Positions 24,274 through 35,105 of a stretch of 64,000 bases of DNA are shown here, piece after piece (the stretch's first letter is position 1; the number at the start of each line of letters is the position of its first letter). The stretch lies in the NCBI GenBank assembly GCA_038049695.1, contig CP142451.1, forward strand, positions 124,841,501 through 124,905,500, read 5' to 3'. Below the pieces are notes generated by a model. That model saw nothing but the letters and a program-made list of their open reading frames with translations, was not told the DNA's origin and did no database searches. Source of the stretch: Cinnamomum chago. Its lineage: Eukaryota; Streptophyta; Magnoliopsida; Laurales; Lauraceae. Position numbers and translations under genes: made by a program.

Positions 24274-24394
24274 AATAATTCCAGCTGGAACTAAAAACAC
24301 CAAAACATTGATGTCCATAAAATAAGATGGCCAGGTTGGAGGTTGATGCTCGCTAACACTAGCGATAATGGGTATGTACTTGCTTGGGTAAGTT
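24274..24394 (-). pseudogene. Orphan exon of STT3 (oligosaccharyltransferase catalytic subunit)
   Basis: The 121-nt minus-strand block has an acceptor (TTTCCTGTGGCATTCAAACAG) and donor (GTAAGTC) in perfect position. It encodes [19 protein letters not shown] followed by [31 protein letters not shown] is the highly conserved SVSE motif in external loop 5 of STT3, the ER-membrane enzyme that transfers the N-glycan to Asn; the tail is the start of the next membrane helix. The wording is closest to plant STT3B as I recall it. No other STT3 exon was recognised on either side within the window, and introns are retained, so this is a DNA-level copied fragment rather than a retrocopy or complete gene. 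It sits just inside presumed Helitron 1. Confidence 0.85.
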
Positions 24395-25349
24395 CTGTTT
24401 GAATGCCACAGGAAAGAAGGATCAGAATTAATCTAATAGGAGTACGCACATATAAAATCCATTAGTATATGCAAAATATGTAAATCCTTTTAGTCTGGAC
24501 AAGCTAGAATGTTGACATTCATCATCACTGTAGCCTCGTCGCATCTAACAGGGGTTGGACAACCTATTATGCCTATAATTCCAGTTGATAAAAGTCATAA
24601 TGACCAAATCTCAAATCAAGTCATGATTTCTGAGCCATTATGTCTTAAATACTTCTGATCACAATGGCCCAACTACTGTCAGCATGTTACCACCAGCAGA
24701 GGCTTTATGTAAACACCCCCCCCACCACCCACAACACACAAAAAATAATAATAAATAAATAATAAATAAACAGAAGGTCATTATTTTTTTTTTAAGTATC
24801 ATGAAGACTTTTTTTTACTGAACATGTTATGATGAACATACATAAACTAGCAAAAATTTTCCCTTCCTAGTCCATGTTTATGGTGCTTTTCATAAATCAA
24901 AGCTTATCCACATCTATCTATGGTCAACTTCATGGGTGCTACCTGTCAACTCGTCACTATTAAAAGCAATGTTCTATGTCACTCCACAATCTAACATCTT
25001 TTTCTGACTACTTCATTCCAAGTTTTTCTTAGTTTCTTGTCATCTAATCCTTGTATGTCCACAAAAAATAAACTTGCACTCAATAAAAAAAGGCTATAGA
25101 CTTTTGCTCAGCAAGTATATGGAAAATCATTGTAGTAATCATAACTGTTGATCCTCTCTAGGTTAGCTCTATGAGTGCTACTTCAATCAACACGCATATG
25201 AAACCAGCAAAGGAAAATATAACATAACTTTGCCCTCCATTACAACAACAACATCAAATAATGTAACAACTCCTAAATTATAAGCAAAAAAATGAGGAAA
25301 TTTCTTATTCAACTGATTTAAAATGGGGATTGTGGAAGAACATATGATT
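24395..25349. other. Intergenic / presumed Helitron interior
   Basis: No coding sequence was recognised, including none of the expected upstream STT3 exons (no GRFYSLLD-like or NEGVAI-like reading on the minus strand). Confidence 0.35.
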
Positions 25350-25460
25350 CAACTAAGCTCCTATAGAAGGGTCTCAAGACTTGGAAGAAAGAAGTGTTTG
25401 GAAACCTTAAGCGAAAAATTAAGGAGCTGACTAAGCCATCAAACAAATATGAAAATGTCC
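25350..25460 (+). pseudogene. L1 LINE ORF2 fragment
   Basis: The plus strand reads KGLKTWKKEVFGNLKRKIKELT, matching the linker between endonuclease and reverse transcriptase in plant L1 elements (LKxWNKxVFGNIxxKIKEL). A stop lies just before it and no further LINE sequence follows directly. It is a short relic. Confidence 0.55.
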
Positions 25461-26049
25461 TTGTTGGTAATTCATTCATGGAAAATAATCTATCAACAAT
25501 CACATTCCCATTAACTATATAATCCATCAGATCATTCTTAGGGGCTCCGTTTCATGTTTAATTGATGCATACCCAAAACCCCAAAAACCGGCTATTAAGA
25601 ACATATCTTAGAAAAAATGCTATCATTGTTATTTCAACCAGAATATAGTAGATCCCACTTCTAGAAAGAAAACAAAAGAGAGAGCAAAGCCAGTGAAATT
25701 TTAAGATCACGAGGGGCTCAAAGACTTCTGCAAAATTGAGGATGTGTCAATCCCTGTATATCTAAAAGAAGTTCATTTTTTTGTTAAAAAAAAATCCCTG
25801 GAACTCTCAGATTATTGTCATGCAGAGATCGAACAGTGATACATAATTACATATGATGGTAACCATCAAAGCATGAAAATCAAGTTCACAAGAGTACTAT
25901 TTGGAGACCTTGAACATTAAGACCCAACACACAAATCGAAAGCCCTAAAATTAAAAGCTCTATTGTTTATTTAATGGCACCTAATCTCACACAATTATGG
26001 TTTAGAGACCTGGAACTCCAAAATGCTCCAAAACCCAGAACCCAAAATG

Positions 26050-26560
26050 TAGGGAAGGAAGTAAATCATGCATCTTTCTACTGTTAAAAGAAAAATGAGA
26101 TTGAGAGAGTCAAACAGCCACTACCTCAAGACCAAGGCCTCAGGGAAGAAAGGAAAACATGCATCTTTCTACCATAAAAAAGAAAACGAGATTGAGAGAG
26201 AGTACCTCAATACTGAGGCCTTTGATGGTGTGTGAGCAGCTATCCTCTGTTTCACAACAAAGAAGGGGTTGACGTGTTGGGCTCGGCAGGGATTGAGATG
26301 AGTCACCACTCTTTTTTTTTGGTGATAAAGAAGAGGTTGACGTGTTGGTCTCAGCAGCTGTTGAGATGAAGCACTACCTCTGAGGTGAGAGAGAGGCAGG
26401 AGGAACCAGCTAGGAGAGGAAAGCAGGAGGTCGAACTCTATTTTTTAGATATGGGTACGTAGATAAGGAGGAAGGGAAGCAGGAGGGAAGGAGGAGGAAA
26501 CAAGAAGGAGAAGCTCCCATTTTTTAATATGGGTATAGGAAGCAAGTAGGTGGTAAGCTG
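26050..26560. repeat. Cluster of short tandem duplications
   Basis: Three local duplications follow each other: a ~92-bp unit around CATGCATCTTTCTAC (26067 and 26158), a ~68-bp unit around GGTTGACGTGTTGG (26268 and 26336), and a ~80-bp unit around ATTTTTTA.ATATGGGTA (26440 and 26518). The region is purine-rich on the plus strand and abuts the second Helitron terminus. Confidence 0.55.
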
Positions 26561-26603
26561 CTGGAGACTGGCAGGTGAAACTGTCACTTTTACATTATTA
26601 TTA

Positions 26604-26960
26604 CTAGTGATAGGTACGTGCATTGCACGTAGTTGTTAGTGAAAGCCTCAGTGTCTAGTGACATGTTTACTACCATAACAAAGGTTAGACATACAGGTGT
26701 CTAGTTCTTATTATGCTTGTTCGAGATCATTAATGCATAAAACAAAACTTTCATTCTACTGTGATCAAATAACGTATTTCAACTACGAAAACACATTGTA
26801 AGATGCCAATATATGCTTCAATATAATCTTCTACAGATATTTTATATTTAACATCAAAACCCTAAAGAATGTGAAAACCTAATCAAAACTTACAAGGAAT
26901 AAGATGGAAACAAAAAGTTCCTGAAATCATTGGACTGTTATCTGGTTAATTTTATAGGCC
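26604..26960 (-). mobile_element. Helitron 3' terminus, element 2
   Basis: The minus-strand end is a perfect 7-bp-stem hairpin (TACGTGC, AAT, GCACGTA), then CCTATCA, CTAG and host T. The ~300-bp subterminal region matches element 1 (for example GTTGTTAGTGA, CTAGTTCTTAT, AATATAATCTTC, and ACTTACAA.AATAA.ATG). Same family and same orientation as element 1, 4.64 kb away. The 5' end was not found; gene-like fragments at 27.0-27.5 kb and possibly 30.6-31.25 kb may lie inside it. Confidence 0.65.
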
Positions 26961-27046
26961 AAAAAAGACTAAAGTAGCACATTTTGCGCATGTTATACAG
27001 AAACATCAAGACAAATATCAAGAATGAAAACAATGCATTGACTTAC

Positions 27047-27545
27047 CCTCTCTTGAATCGTTGATAACAATACATCCAAGAATCTTTGCAGAATTGATGT
27101 AGAGAGTATGGTTTTCATTCCTTTTCCATGGAATAAATACTCTCTTGGTATTCAAAACCTATTTATGAATCCTCCTTGGAAATACTGCATTGATAACTTG
27201 CTGCAAGAAAGAACAATCATTTGTTCAATTATCTTAGAAGATTCAAAAAAGGCATGCTCTACAATCAATGTTCCAGAGAAAGTTTAGTAGAAAATTACCA
27301 CAAAAAAGCTCTATCCTTTGCAATCTTAAAGAGATCATTTGTCAAAGGATCCATGGGAAGGCATTTTTTTAGGAAAGCATTTTTGTTGAGGCAGCTATTG
27401 ATATGCAAAAAATGCATATGAGTTCTCTGGATTCCCACGTAAGATGGTATTTACAAGCACTTGGAATTTCAAGTAGACTTACATCATCACCGCACATAGT
27501 TAAAGAGCATACCATGTTCTTCATTACTGGAATTTGGATCTGAAG
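27047..27545 (-). pseudogene. Two consecutive exon-like blocks of an unidentified gene
   Basis: Block 1 (27545-27483, 63 nt) has an acceptor at TTAGCACAG and a donor GTAAGT, reading LQIQIPVMKNMVCSLTMCGDD. Block 2 (27200-27047, 154 nt) has a strong acceptor (TTGTTCTTTCTTGCAG) and donor (GGTAAGT), and in the frame set by block 1 reads QVINAVFPRRIHK, a TAG stop, then [18 protein letters not shown] and [19 protein letters not shown]. The phases match and the remainder is open, so it looks like real coding sequence with one nonsense change. I do not recognise the protein. A competing frame of block 2 ([18 protein letters not shown]) is also open over its last part, so the reading is tentative. Confidence 0.4.
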
Positions 27546-27933
27546 CTGTGCTAACAGTAAATCCCATCCCATGGAGTTTTAAAGAGGACTTCCAATTTCA
27601 TCCTCATGATTTAATCAAACACATGGAAGCCTTCGACTGACAAGAGTTCAAAGCTCCTTTTCTTCTATATTTTACTATCTATGTGAAAAACTATCCCAAA
27701 CTATTCTTAGAAATTACAATCTTATTAAGACACTTAAGCTTTACATATGTTGGTATTAGTGCAAGTTAACATAATTTGTAAGGTTTTTGGATGGCATCTG
27801 AAATTTCTTTTAGTGATATCAGAGCAATTTAGGTAATGGGAGTTCCTTCGTGCCTATAGTCTTGGGGGTCCACACTTAGGGCCACTTGTAGTTTTAGAAC
27901 CCAAGTAAAGCATCTAGTGAACAAATACACATC

Positions 27934-28047
27934 TTAACAAGGCACTTTGAAGTGGTTTTCCAGTATACAATAAGGAAGGCCAACAGAATTACCGATTCCT
28001 TGGCTAAAGAGGGAGTTTATGGGCCTTACATTCCACTGTCCGTCATT
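27934..28047 (+). pseudogene. L1 LINE RNase H C-terminal fragment
   Basis: The plus strand reads HFEVVFQYTIRKANRITDSL followed by AKEGVYGPYIP and a stop. The pattern (R.AN..AD.LAKEG) is the C-terminal end of the RNase H domain in plant L1 ORF2. Upstream reverse transcriptase is absent nearby. It may be the 3' end of the same LINE as 25350-25460 after deletions and insertion of Helitron 2, but that is speculative. Confidence 0.5.
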
Positions 28048-28159
28048 TAATGCCTCTGCATGTTTTCTTTCTAAATGTGTGTTTTTGTTTTTTCTTCCAA
28101 CAAAATATATATTGTTCAAGGCAGTAAAGGCTCCCCTGTCTTGCTCTTTCTCTATTGCC

Positions 28160-28430
28160 TTGACATTTTCTTTTAATGGTAACTTTCATTAAAGCAGGTA
28201 GTATAAGAGAAGTAAACTGACAAGCTTTCAACAAAATCAGAAAAATAGAAACCAGCCAAAACCAGGGCACCAGCAAAAACAGAAAGAGACAAAAAAACAA
28301 ACAGAAAAAGTCGCTAGTAAATACCAGCCACTTCCCTCCAAGTCCTCGTAATTTGATCAACAAAGTAATGCTTGAAAGCTTGATTCTGTCCAACAAAGTA
28401 CTCAAATCAACTGCGACCTCCTTAAAACAT
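28160..28430 (-). mobile_element. Possible LINE 3' end, antisense
   Basis: A T-rich start followed by GGTAACTTTCATTAAAGCAGG resembles the antisense 3' untranslated end of plant L1 elements. The minus strand is rich in stops. No target duplication was found. Confidence 0.3.
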
Positions 28431-30620
28431 TACTGCCTTCACAAATTTTACCGTCAGTTTAAAAAAAATTAAAAAAGATATATTAAAGACTTGTTCCTGC
28501 ACACATGGCACACATGTAAAACATTCCAGGTGCTCGTTTGGCAAGTCTTTGGACCTAAAAGACACAGAAGTGAAACAATTCTAATTAATTGATTGGATGA
28601 ATTCTAACAAAAGAAGAACAATGTTGACTAACTTCATATTCCCTGAAGATGAACTATATAATATCATCTTGCTATATTTCCATTTAAATTCATTTGATTT
28701 GTGCGGTTTGCTGCAAATTTTTCAAAAAGATAAAGATAACTACATAAATAATATTACTAATATAAAAACCATGTTCTTTTGTTAGATATATAAAGCATAA
28801 GCAATGGATAACCCATGTCAGTCAATCTAAAGGTTGATGTTGCAAACCTGATGCATAAACCAAACGGCTATTCCTGCAAACTCAACAATGACAATGTATC
28901 TGTCAATCCAAGCTAACATCTTAAGGTGCTTCAACATTCCGTGTAGGTGCAATTGGGATTTTGCATTTGGATAATATTTGGAAGGGCTGAACCATGCTGG
29001 AATCTGAATTTATCTCAATTACTGGATTGGTCTCAGAGGAAAAAAAGGATGTCTGTGTCAAGTTTGTCTGACTTGAGTTAATGCCTTTTTAGTCTGATTT
29101 GAAAAAAATGACACAGATAATGAATATGAATATCAGCAAGAGCCAAATCTCTCTCTTAGCCTATCACCGGCGAATGAAGAAGGGCAAGGAGAATAAATCG
29201 GAAACACATACAAAGCCAATGAACAATTTAAGTCCCCATTTGGATGCTTATTATCTGCAATTGGTCATTGCAAAGAATGAAAGGACTTTAGAGTTAGGTG
29301 TAACTGAGTTTATCAAAACAGAAGAAGTGAAAGGTTACACCACTTGAGTGTCACACATCCAATGGGTTTTAAACGTGTATTTAGATGAACCACATATTGA
29401 AAGGTCCAAATTGTGTAACAGGCATTTGGCGTCGTGCAAAAATGAAATATCTGCATTGCATTAGTGAGAATGGTATTTCCTCTCTGACTTTACTACAGGA
29501 GATATTGTCATCTTCCTTTTCTTTTTTTGAACTGTTTTTTGCCAGGAAATTTTCACCTTAGGATATTCGGAAAACAAAAAAAATATAGACTTAAATATAT
29601 CCATAAGGTCATGGATGCTGAATGTTTCCATTAAACTATGTCTTTAGTTTATGCCAAGTGTACCCACCAACTTTTAGAAAAGCCCAAGAAGTCACAATTC
29701 AAAAGAAGGGAAAAGCAAAGAAGCGATTGTGCTCTATGAATGCTATTGGCAGAATCAAGATGGTAAGATATTAACCTCACACAAAGTAAAGCATCTTTAT
29801 CATATGAAAAGTATGCCTAAAAAACAACTGTCTTAAAGGTCAACCGATACTTAGTACAGACCGAGTTAATTCCTTATCCAAGTCTTCCAACATAAACATC
29901 AATGGATTTGGAATCAAGCTAAGTGTTTGAAATTAAAACTTTAGTTGCAGTTGCATTTGTATCCTATTAAAACCACGTAAAACACATATTTTCCTTTTTT
30001 TTTCTTGTTCATTGTTATTTTATTTTATCTTTTGAAGACTATCAGCAATGGCAGTGGTGAGGCCGGTATGTATAATCTCAGAATCATCTGATTTCCCCCA
30101 CAGCTGAGGGGCCATGCCCTGAAAATTTCCAAATTAGATGATCCTAGCCATCTGATTGTTGGCTTGCAAATGGATGATAACAGCCAATGTTCCATGGTTA
30201 AAAAGGGCGCCATAGGCTTATCTTCCACCAATAACAAGGTCATCATATAAATGTTCTGAATCATCCAAAGATGGACCACCCATATAAGAAACTGGAGGAG
30301 TAGAACCTCACTTTTTAGCACTTTGTTATGGCATTCATGTAGAAACAGGTGACAAACACAAGAGAAGGAATAAAGAAACAAAGGAATCAACAGGTTGAAA
30401 CTTGAACAAGATGTTGGTATCATTTGTGTTAAGAGAAAAGGAAACCCCTCAGATTTTTGTAGAAGAAAGAAGAGTTCAAAGCTTCAAAAAAGCTCCCACT
30501 CATAGACACCAAAAAAAAAAAGAAAAAGGTTGTTTGAATAGTACTATCAGGCAAATAAATCGGTTCACAAGACGCTTAAAACAGGAAAAAGGTAATGGGA
30601 TTAATAGCATAATAAATGTG
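28431..30620. other. Intergenic or intronic, nothing assigned
   Basis: No recognisable coding sequence. Short frames at 29099-29347 (plus) and 30025-30423 (minus) have no motifs and low-complexity composition. If the minus-strand gene candidate at 31.2 kb is real, this would be intronic. Confidence 0.35.
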
Positions 30621-30627
30621 TACATAC

Positions 30628-31253
30628 AGCTGCTGATTGCAGGGCTTGTGACTGAGGCCTATAATCCTTTTTCTTTGCCTAAAAAGATACATTCAAATGA
30701 AAAATAAGGGTGGTGAAATTTTCAAATACTAACTTATTATCAACTATGAAAGCTAAAAACAGATCATACTATCTTCTCCCAGCCAATTTGTTGATAATTA
30801 CTTACATTCTGGTTGGCTAGCAAGAAGTCCAAAACTGGAGCAGGAGTTGAAAATTTCATATGATTTTATTACATCACAAACTCAAATTTCAATTAAAAAA
30901 ACCTAATTAAACCCTAAACAAATGTAAACAGACAATATCTAATCACAACACAAAGCACTGGAAAATGAAAAAATGCAAAACCCCAACACTTTACAACCTA
31001 AAGATGATTCATAATATTCAATCTATAAGCAGTAGTCACAAATACACTATATGAGTGGGGAAATGACACAGGAAAGAAAACAGAGACAAGAAAAGGAGAG
31101 GACAGAGGAGGTGGAGGAAGGAGAAGAAGAGAAAAAAGAGGGAAGAAGAAGAAGAATCACCTGCGGCTGAGAGAGGAGACGGCTCCGGCGATCGATGGCT
31201 CGAGCACCAGCGGTGGATCGACGAGAGAGGGAGAGTAGCAAGAAGGGTTTCAT
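30628..31253 (-). CDS. Candidate 5' end of an unidentified spliced gene
   Basis: The ATG at 31253 opens a 93-nt exon (31253-31161) reading MKPFLLLSLSRRSTAG and then ARAIDRRSRLLSQPQ, ending CCGCAG with a GTGATT donor. The block is G+C- and CpG-rich compared with its surroundings. Its Ser/Arg-rich, acid-poor N-terminus resembles a mitochondrial or plastid targeting peptide. A second block (30678-30628) with acceptor TTTTTAG and donor GTATGT keeps phase 0 and reads AKKKDYRPQSQALQSAA. Further exons were not found with confidence; the phase-0 blocks at 27.5 and 27.2 kb could belong to it. It could be a real gene, a captured first exon, or chance. The family is not recognised. Confidence 0.3.
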
Positions 31254-31269
31254 GGTCGTGGAACAACGA

Positions 31270-31849
31270 GGGTTTCTTGTTGCGGCTCTTTAAATTCTTT
31301 TGTTATGGATTTTCTATGTATTTCCATTTCTATTTTGTATTTTTTAATGTTTTTATGGATTTATTGCCTTGAATTGTGAGATAATTTTATTATTGATTCT
31401 CTCACTTCCATTGGGTTTTATGAGTTTCTTGTTGATGGGTTTCTTTGGACATGTATTTCTTTATTTTCTTTTTTTGCTTAAATTTTTGGTTTTTGGGTAA
31501 TGAAATCTTCTGGGTTTTATTTGTTCCTTCTAAATTACCTTTACCAATGTATTGTTTATGGATCTTCATTTTTATATATTTTTGGTTTATGAACTTTTAT
31601 TTTCATGTTGTATTTTTATGGTGTTTTATCAGTTTTATTTCTTTAGTTAATTCTTCTAATGTCAAAAGAATGCTTGAAGTAAAATACTCAACTAATTTTA
31701 AACAAATTAAAGTTCTCTCATTTTAAAATTAACCAATTATATACTTTCTTTATTATTATATATTTTTTATGGCAATTTTTATCATCTCGATATAATCTAA
31801 TCTAAATATTATTTTAAAAAATATTTTTTTAATATTATAAATTACATTG
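31270..31849. other. A/T-rich DNA between gene candidate and tandem array
   Basis: Very A/T-rich, with no coding support (a 93-codon plus frame at 31445-31726 is a Phe/Trp-rich artefact). It ends abruptly where the array begins. Confidence 0.4.
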
Positions 31850-33474
31850 CTCTCCCTTTTACGTTGTTAGTGTCGTTTAGAAAAAAAAAAACCCCAAGAG
31901 GAAAAGAAGCAAGTTTATTGATTATTCTTCACTTGGGGTCCACACCTTGTTAACTTTCGGTCACTTTCTTCTTTCTTCTTAATTGCTGTTTTTTCTGAGT
32001 CATCGAGCACATAAGGAAACGAGGCAACCGTAGCTAGTTCCTTTGTAGGCAATATTGGGCATATCTTTAGAGTGGTAGTGGACCCCCACCGGACGTACGT
32101 GGGGCAACAGCCACACTGTTGGTGTCGTTAACGTGTGGGTCAAATCCCTCTAAATGCGGTATCGTTAATCTAACAATGTTAGTATCTTTTGAGTCAAATT
32201 AAGATCGACAGATGGACTCAATTGATCCGCTAAATTTTTGACATCCCGGATCGTGGAGATTATTGGATACTCAAATTTGGAAATCCGGTTTTGCATCCAC
32301 CGTGGCCCCTTCATTCCATGTTTTGATCGAAATGTGTTGTTCTTTCTCGGACATGGATGTTGAAATCTTTTGATTGAAAAGGGCGATCCGGATTTTCGCC
32401 TGTTAGATCTTTCTTGTATCTCTGCATCGTCATATTTCATTCCAAATTTTTAACAATGTGTCTATGTCGTCCTAATGTGGAGGCTGACATCTTTCGATGC
32501 ATATAGACGATTGGGAGGATCGTTTAATGGACCCGTCATGTATCCCAATTGGGACGGATCATATCATAACCCTTAGTGAACTTCACGATATTAATATGAT
32601 CTTAATGGCTAGGTACCGAGGCGAAAAATCCAAACAGGGGAGTCGCTTTGGCGTTGATAGTAAACATTTGAAAAAAAAAAAAAAAAGAAGAGAAGAAGCT
32701 AGCACATCTTTTATTCTTCATTCAGGGTCCACGCTTTGTTGACGTTCGATCCCTTGCTTTTTTCTTCTTAATTGCCCGTTTTTCTGTGTCTTCAAGTACA
32801 AAAGTAAACTATGCAATTGTAACTACTTCCTCTATTGCCAGTATTGCACATATCTGTGGAGTGGTAGTGGACCCCCACCGGCTGTACTTGGAGCATCAAT
32901 TAAATTGTTGCTTTTTTTAAATTGGTTTGGGGCTTGTTTTAGGCTCCATTTGGGATGCGAACAAGTGGGTCTGATCCCTCACAGTGCAGTCTTCATAATC
33001 TTTAAATGTTTGGATCTTTTGAGGATATTTGGGATTGATGGCCAGGCTCACCTGATTCAGCAAATTTATAACGTGGAACCAAAATCGTGTATAATAGTTT
33101 TGATTTGAGTTTGGGAATCAAGTTTTGCATCCACCTTGGCCCCTTCATTCCATGTTTTGACCGAAATGTGTTCCTTTTTCCCGAACATGAATGTTAAGAT
33201 TTTTTGATGCAAAAACACGATCTAGAAGACCGTGGGCTCGATCTATCACGTATCCCTATAGCAACAAATTTAATTTCAAAATTTATCGTACTTGAGTACA
33301 TGTTGTCCTAATCTGGAGTTTGGATTCTTTGGATAAATAATGACGATCGAGCGGATCGTGTGCTAGACCTGTCATGTATCCTAATTGTGATGAATCCGAC
33401 GATAATCCTTAAGAACTTCAAGATATTCATGTAATCAGAATCGCTAGGTACCGAGGAGGGATGTCTAATTATGG
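31850..33474. repeat. Array unit 1
   Basis: The first unit starts abruptly just before its A-monomer A-run. The A half has GATTGAAAAGGGCGATCC. The B half has GGCGTTGATAGTAAACATTTG and GGGGCTTGTTTTAGGCTCCA, variants otherwise seen in unit 8. Confidence 0.85.
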
Positions 33475-35105
33475 CTCTCCCTTTTACGTTGTTAGTGTCG
33501 TTTTGAAAAAAAAAAAACCCCAAGAGGAAAAGAAGCAAGTTTATTGATTATTCTTCACTTGGGGTCCACACCTTGTTAACTTTCGGTCACTTTCTTCTTT
33601 CTTCTTAATTGCCGTTTTTTCTGAGTCATCGAGCACATAAGGAAACGAGGCAACCGTAGCTAGTTCCTCTGTAGGCAATATTGGGCATATCTTTAGAGTG
33701 GTAGTGGACCCCCACCAGACGTACGTGGGGCAACAGCCACACTGTTGGTGTCATTAACGTGTGGGTCAAATCCCTCTAAATGCGGTATCGTTAATCTAAC
33801 AATGTTAGTATCTTTTGAGTCAAATTAAGACCGACGGATGGACTCATTTGATCCGTTAAATTTCTGACATCCGGGATCGTGGAGATTATTGGAGACTCGA
33901 ATTTGGAAATCCGGTTTTGCATCCACCGTGGCCCCTTCATTCCATGTTTTGATCGAAATTTGTTGTTCTGTCCCGGACATGGATGCTGAAATCTTTTGAT
34001 GCAAAGGGACGTTCCGGATTTTCGCCAGTTAGATATTTCTAGTATCTCTGTAGCGTCATATTTCATTCGAAAATTTTAACAATGTGTCTATGTGACTATG
34101 TCGTCCTAATGTGGAGGCTGACAACTTTCGATGCTTATAGACGATTGAGAGGATCGTTTAATGGAACCGTCATGTATCCCAATTGGGACGGTTCATATCA
34201 TTACCCTTAGTGAACTTCACGATATTAATGTGATCATAATGGCTAGGTACCGAGGCGAAATATCCAAACAGGGGAGTGGCTTTGGGGTTGATAGTAAACA
34301 TTTAAAAAAAAAAACAAGAAGAGAAGAAGCAAGCACATCTTTTATTCTTCATTCGGGGTCCACGCTTTGTTGACGTTCGGTTCCTTGCTTCTTTCTTCTT
34401 AATTGCCCGTTTTTCTGAGCCTTCAAGTACAAAAGTAAACTGTGCAATTGTAACTACTTGCTCTATTGGCAGTATTGCACATATTTGTGGTGTTGTAGTG
34501 GACCCCCACCGGCTGTACTTGGAGCATCAATTAAATTGTTGGTTTTGTGAAATTGGTTTGGGACTTGTTTTAGGCTCGATTTGGGACACGAACAGGTGGG
34601 TCTGATCCCTCACAGTGCGGTCCTCATAATCTTTGAATGTTTGGATCTTTTGAGTCTATTTGAGACTGATGGCTGGCTCAAATGATTCAGCAAATTTATA
34701 ACGTGGAACCAAAATCGTGTATAATAATTTAGACTTGAATTTTGGAATCAAGTTTTGCATCCACCTTGGCCCCTTCATTCCATGTTTTGACCGAAATGTG
34801 TTCCTTTTTCCCTAACATGGATGTTAAGATTTTTTGATGCAAAAACATGATCTAGAAGACTGTGGGCTAGATCTATCACGTATCCCTACAACAATAAATT
34901 TCCTTTCAAAATTTATCGTACTTGAGTACATGTTGTGCTAATCTGGAGTTTGGAATCTTTGGATAAATAATGACGATCGAGCGGATCGTGTGCTAGACCT
35001 GTCATGTTTCCCAATTGTGACGGATCCGACGATAATCCTTAACGAACTTCGAGATATTCATGTAATCAGAATTGCTAGGTACCGAGGAGGGATTTCTAAT
35101 TATGG
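33475..35105. repeat. Array unit 2
   Basis: The A half carries the CCCTCTAAATGCGGTATCG form and GATGCAAAGGGACGTTCC, shared with unit 4. The B half ends GTAAACATTTAAAAA, as in units 3 and 4. Confidence 0.85.

Noticed and set aside
25350-28047. A single LINE spanning 25.35-28.05 kb on the plus strand
   Set aside because: Only the two ends resemble LINE sequence, no reverse transcriptase lies between, and a Helitron end intervenes; listed as separate fragments.
30025-30423. 132-codon minus-strand frame, and a competing frame reading SYMGGPSLDDSEHLYDDL
   Set aside because: The surrounding DNA looks like dispersed non-coding repeat sequence; neither frame has a consistent exon structure.
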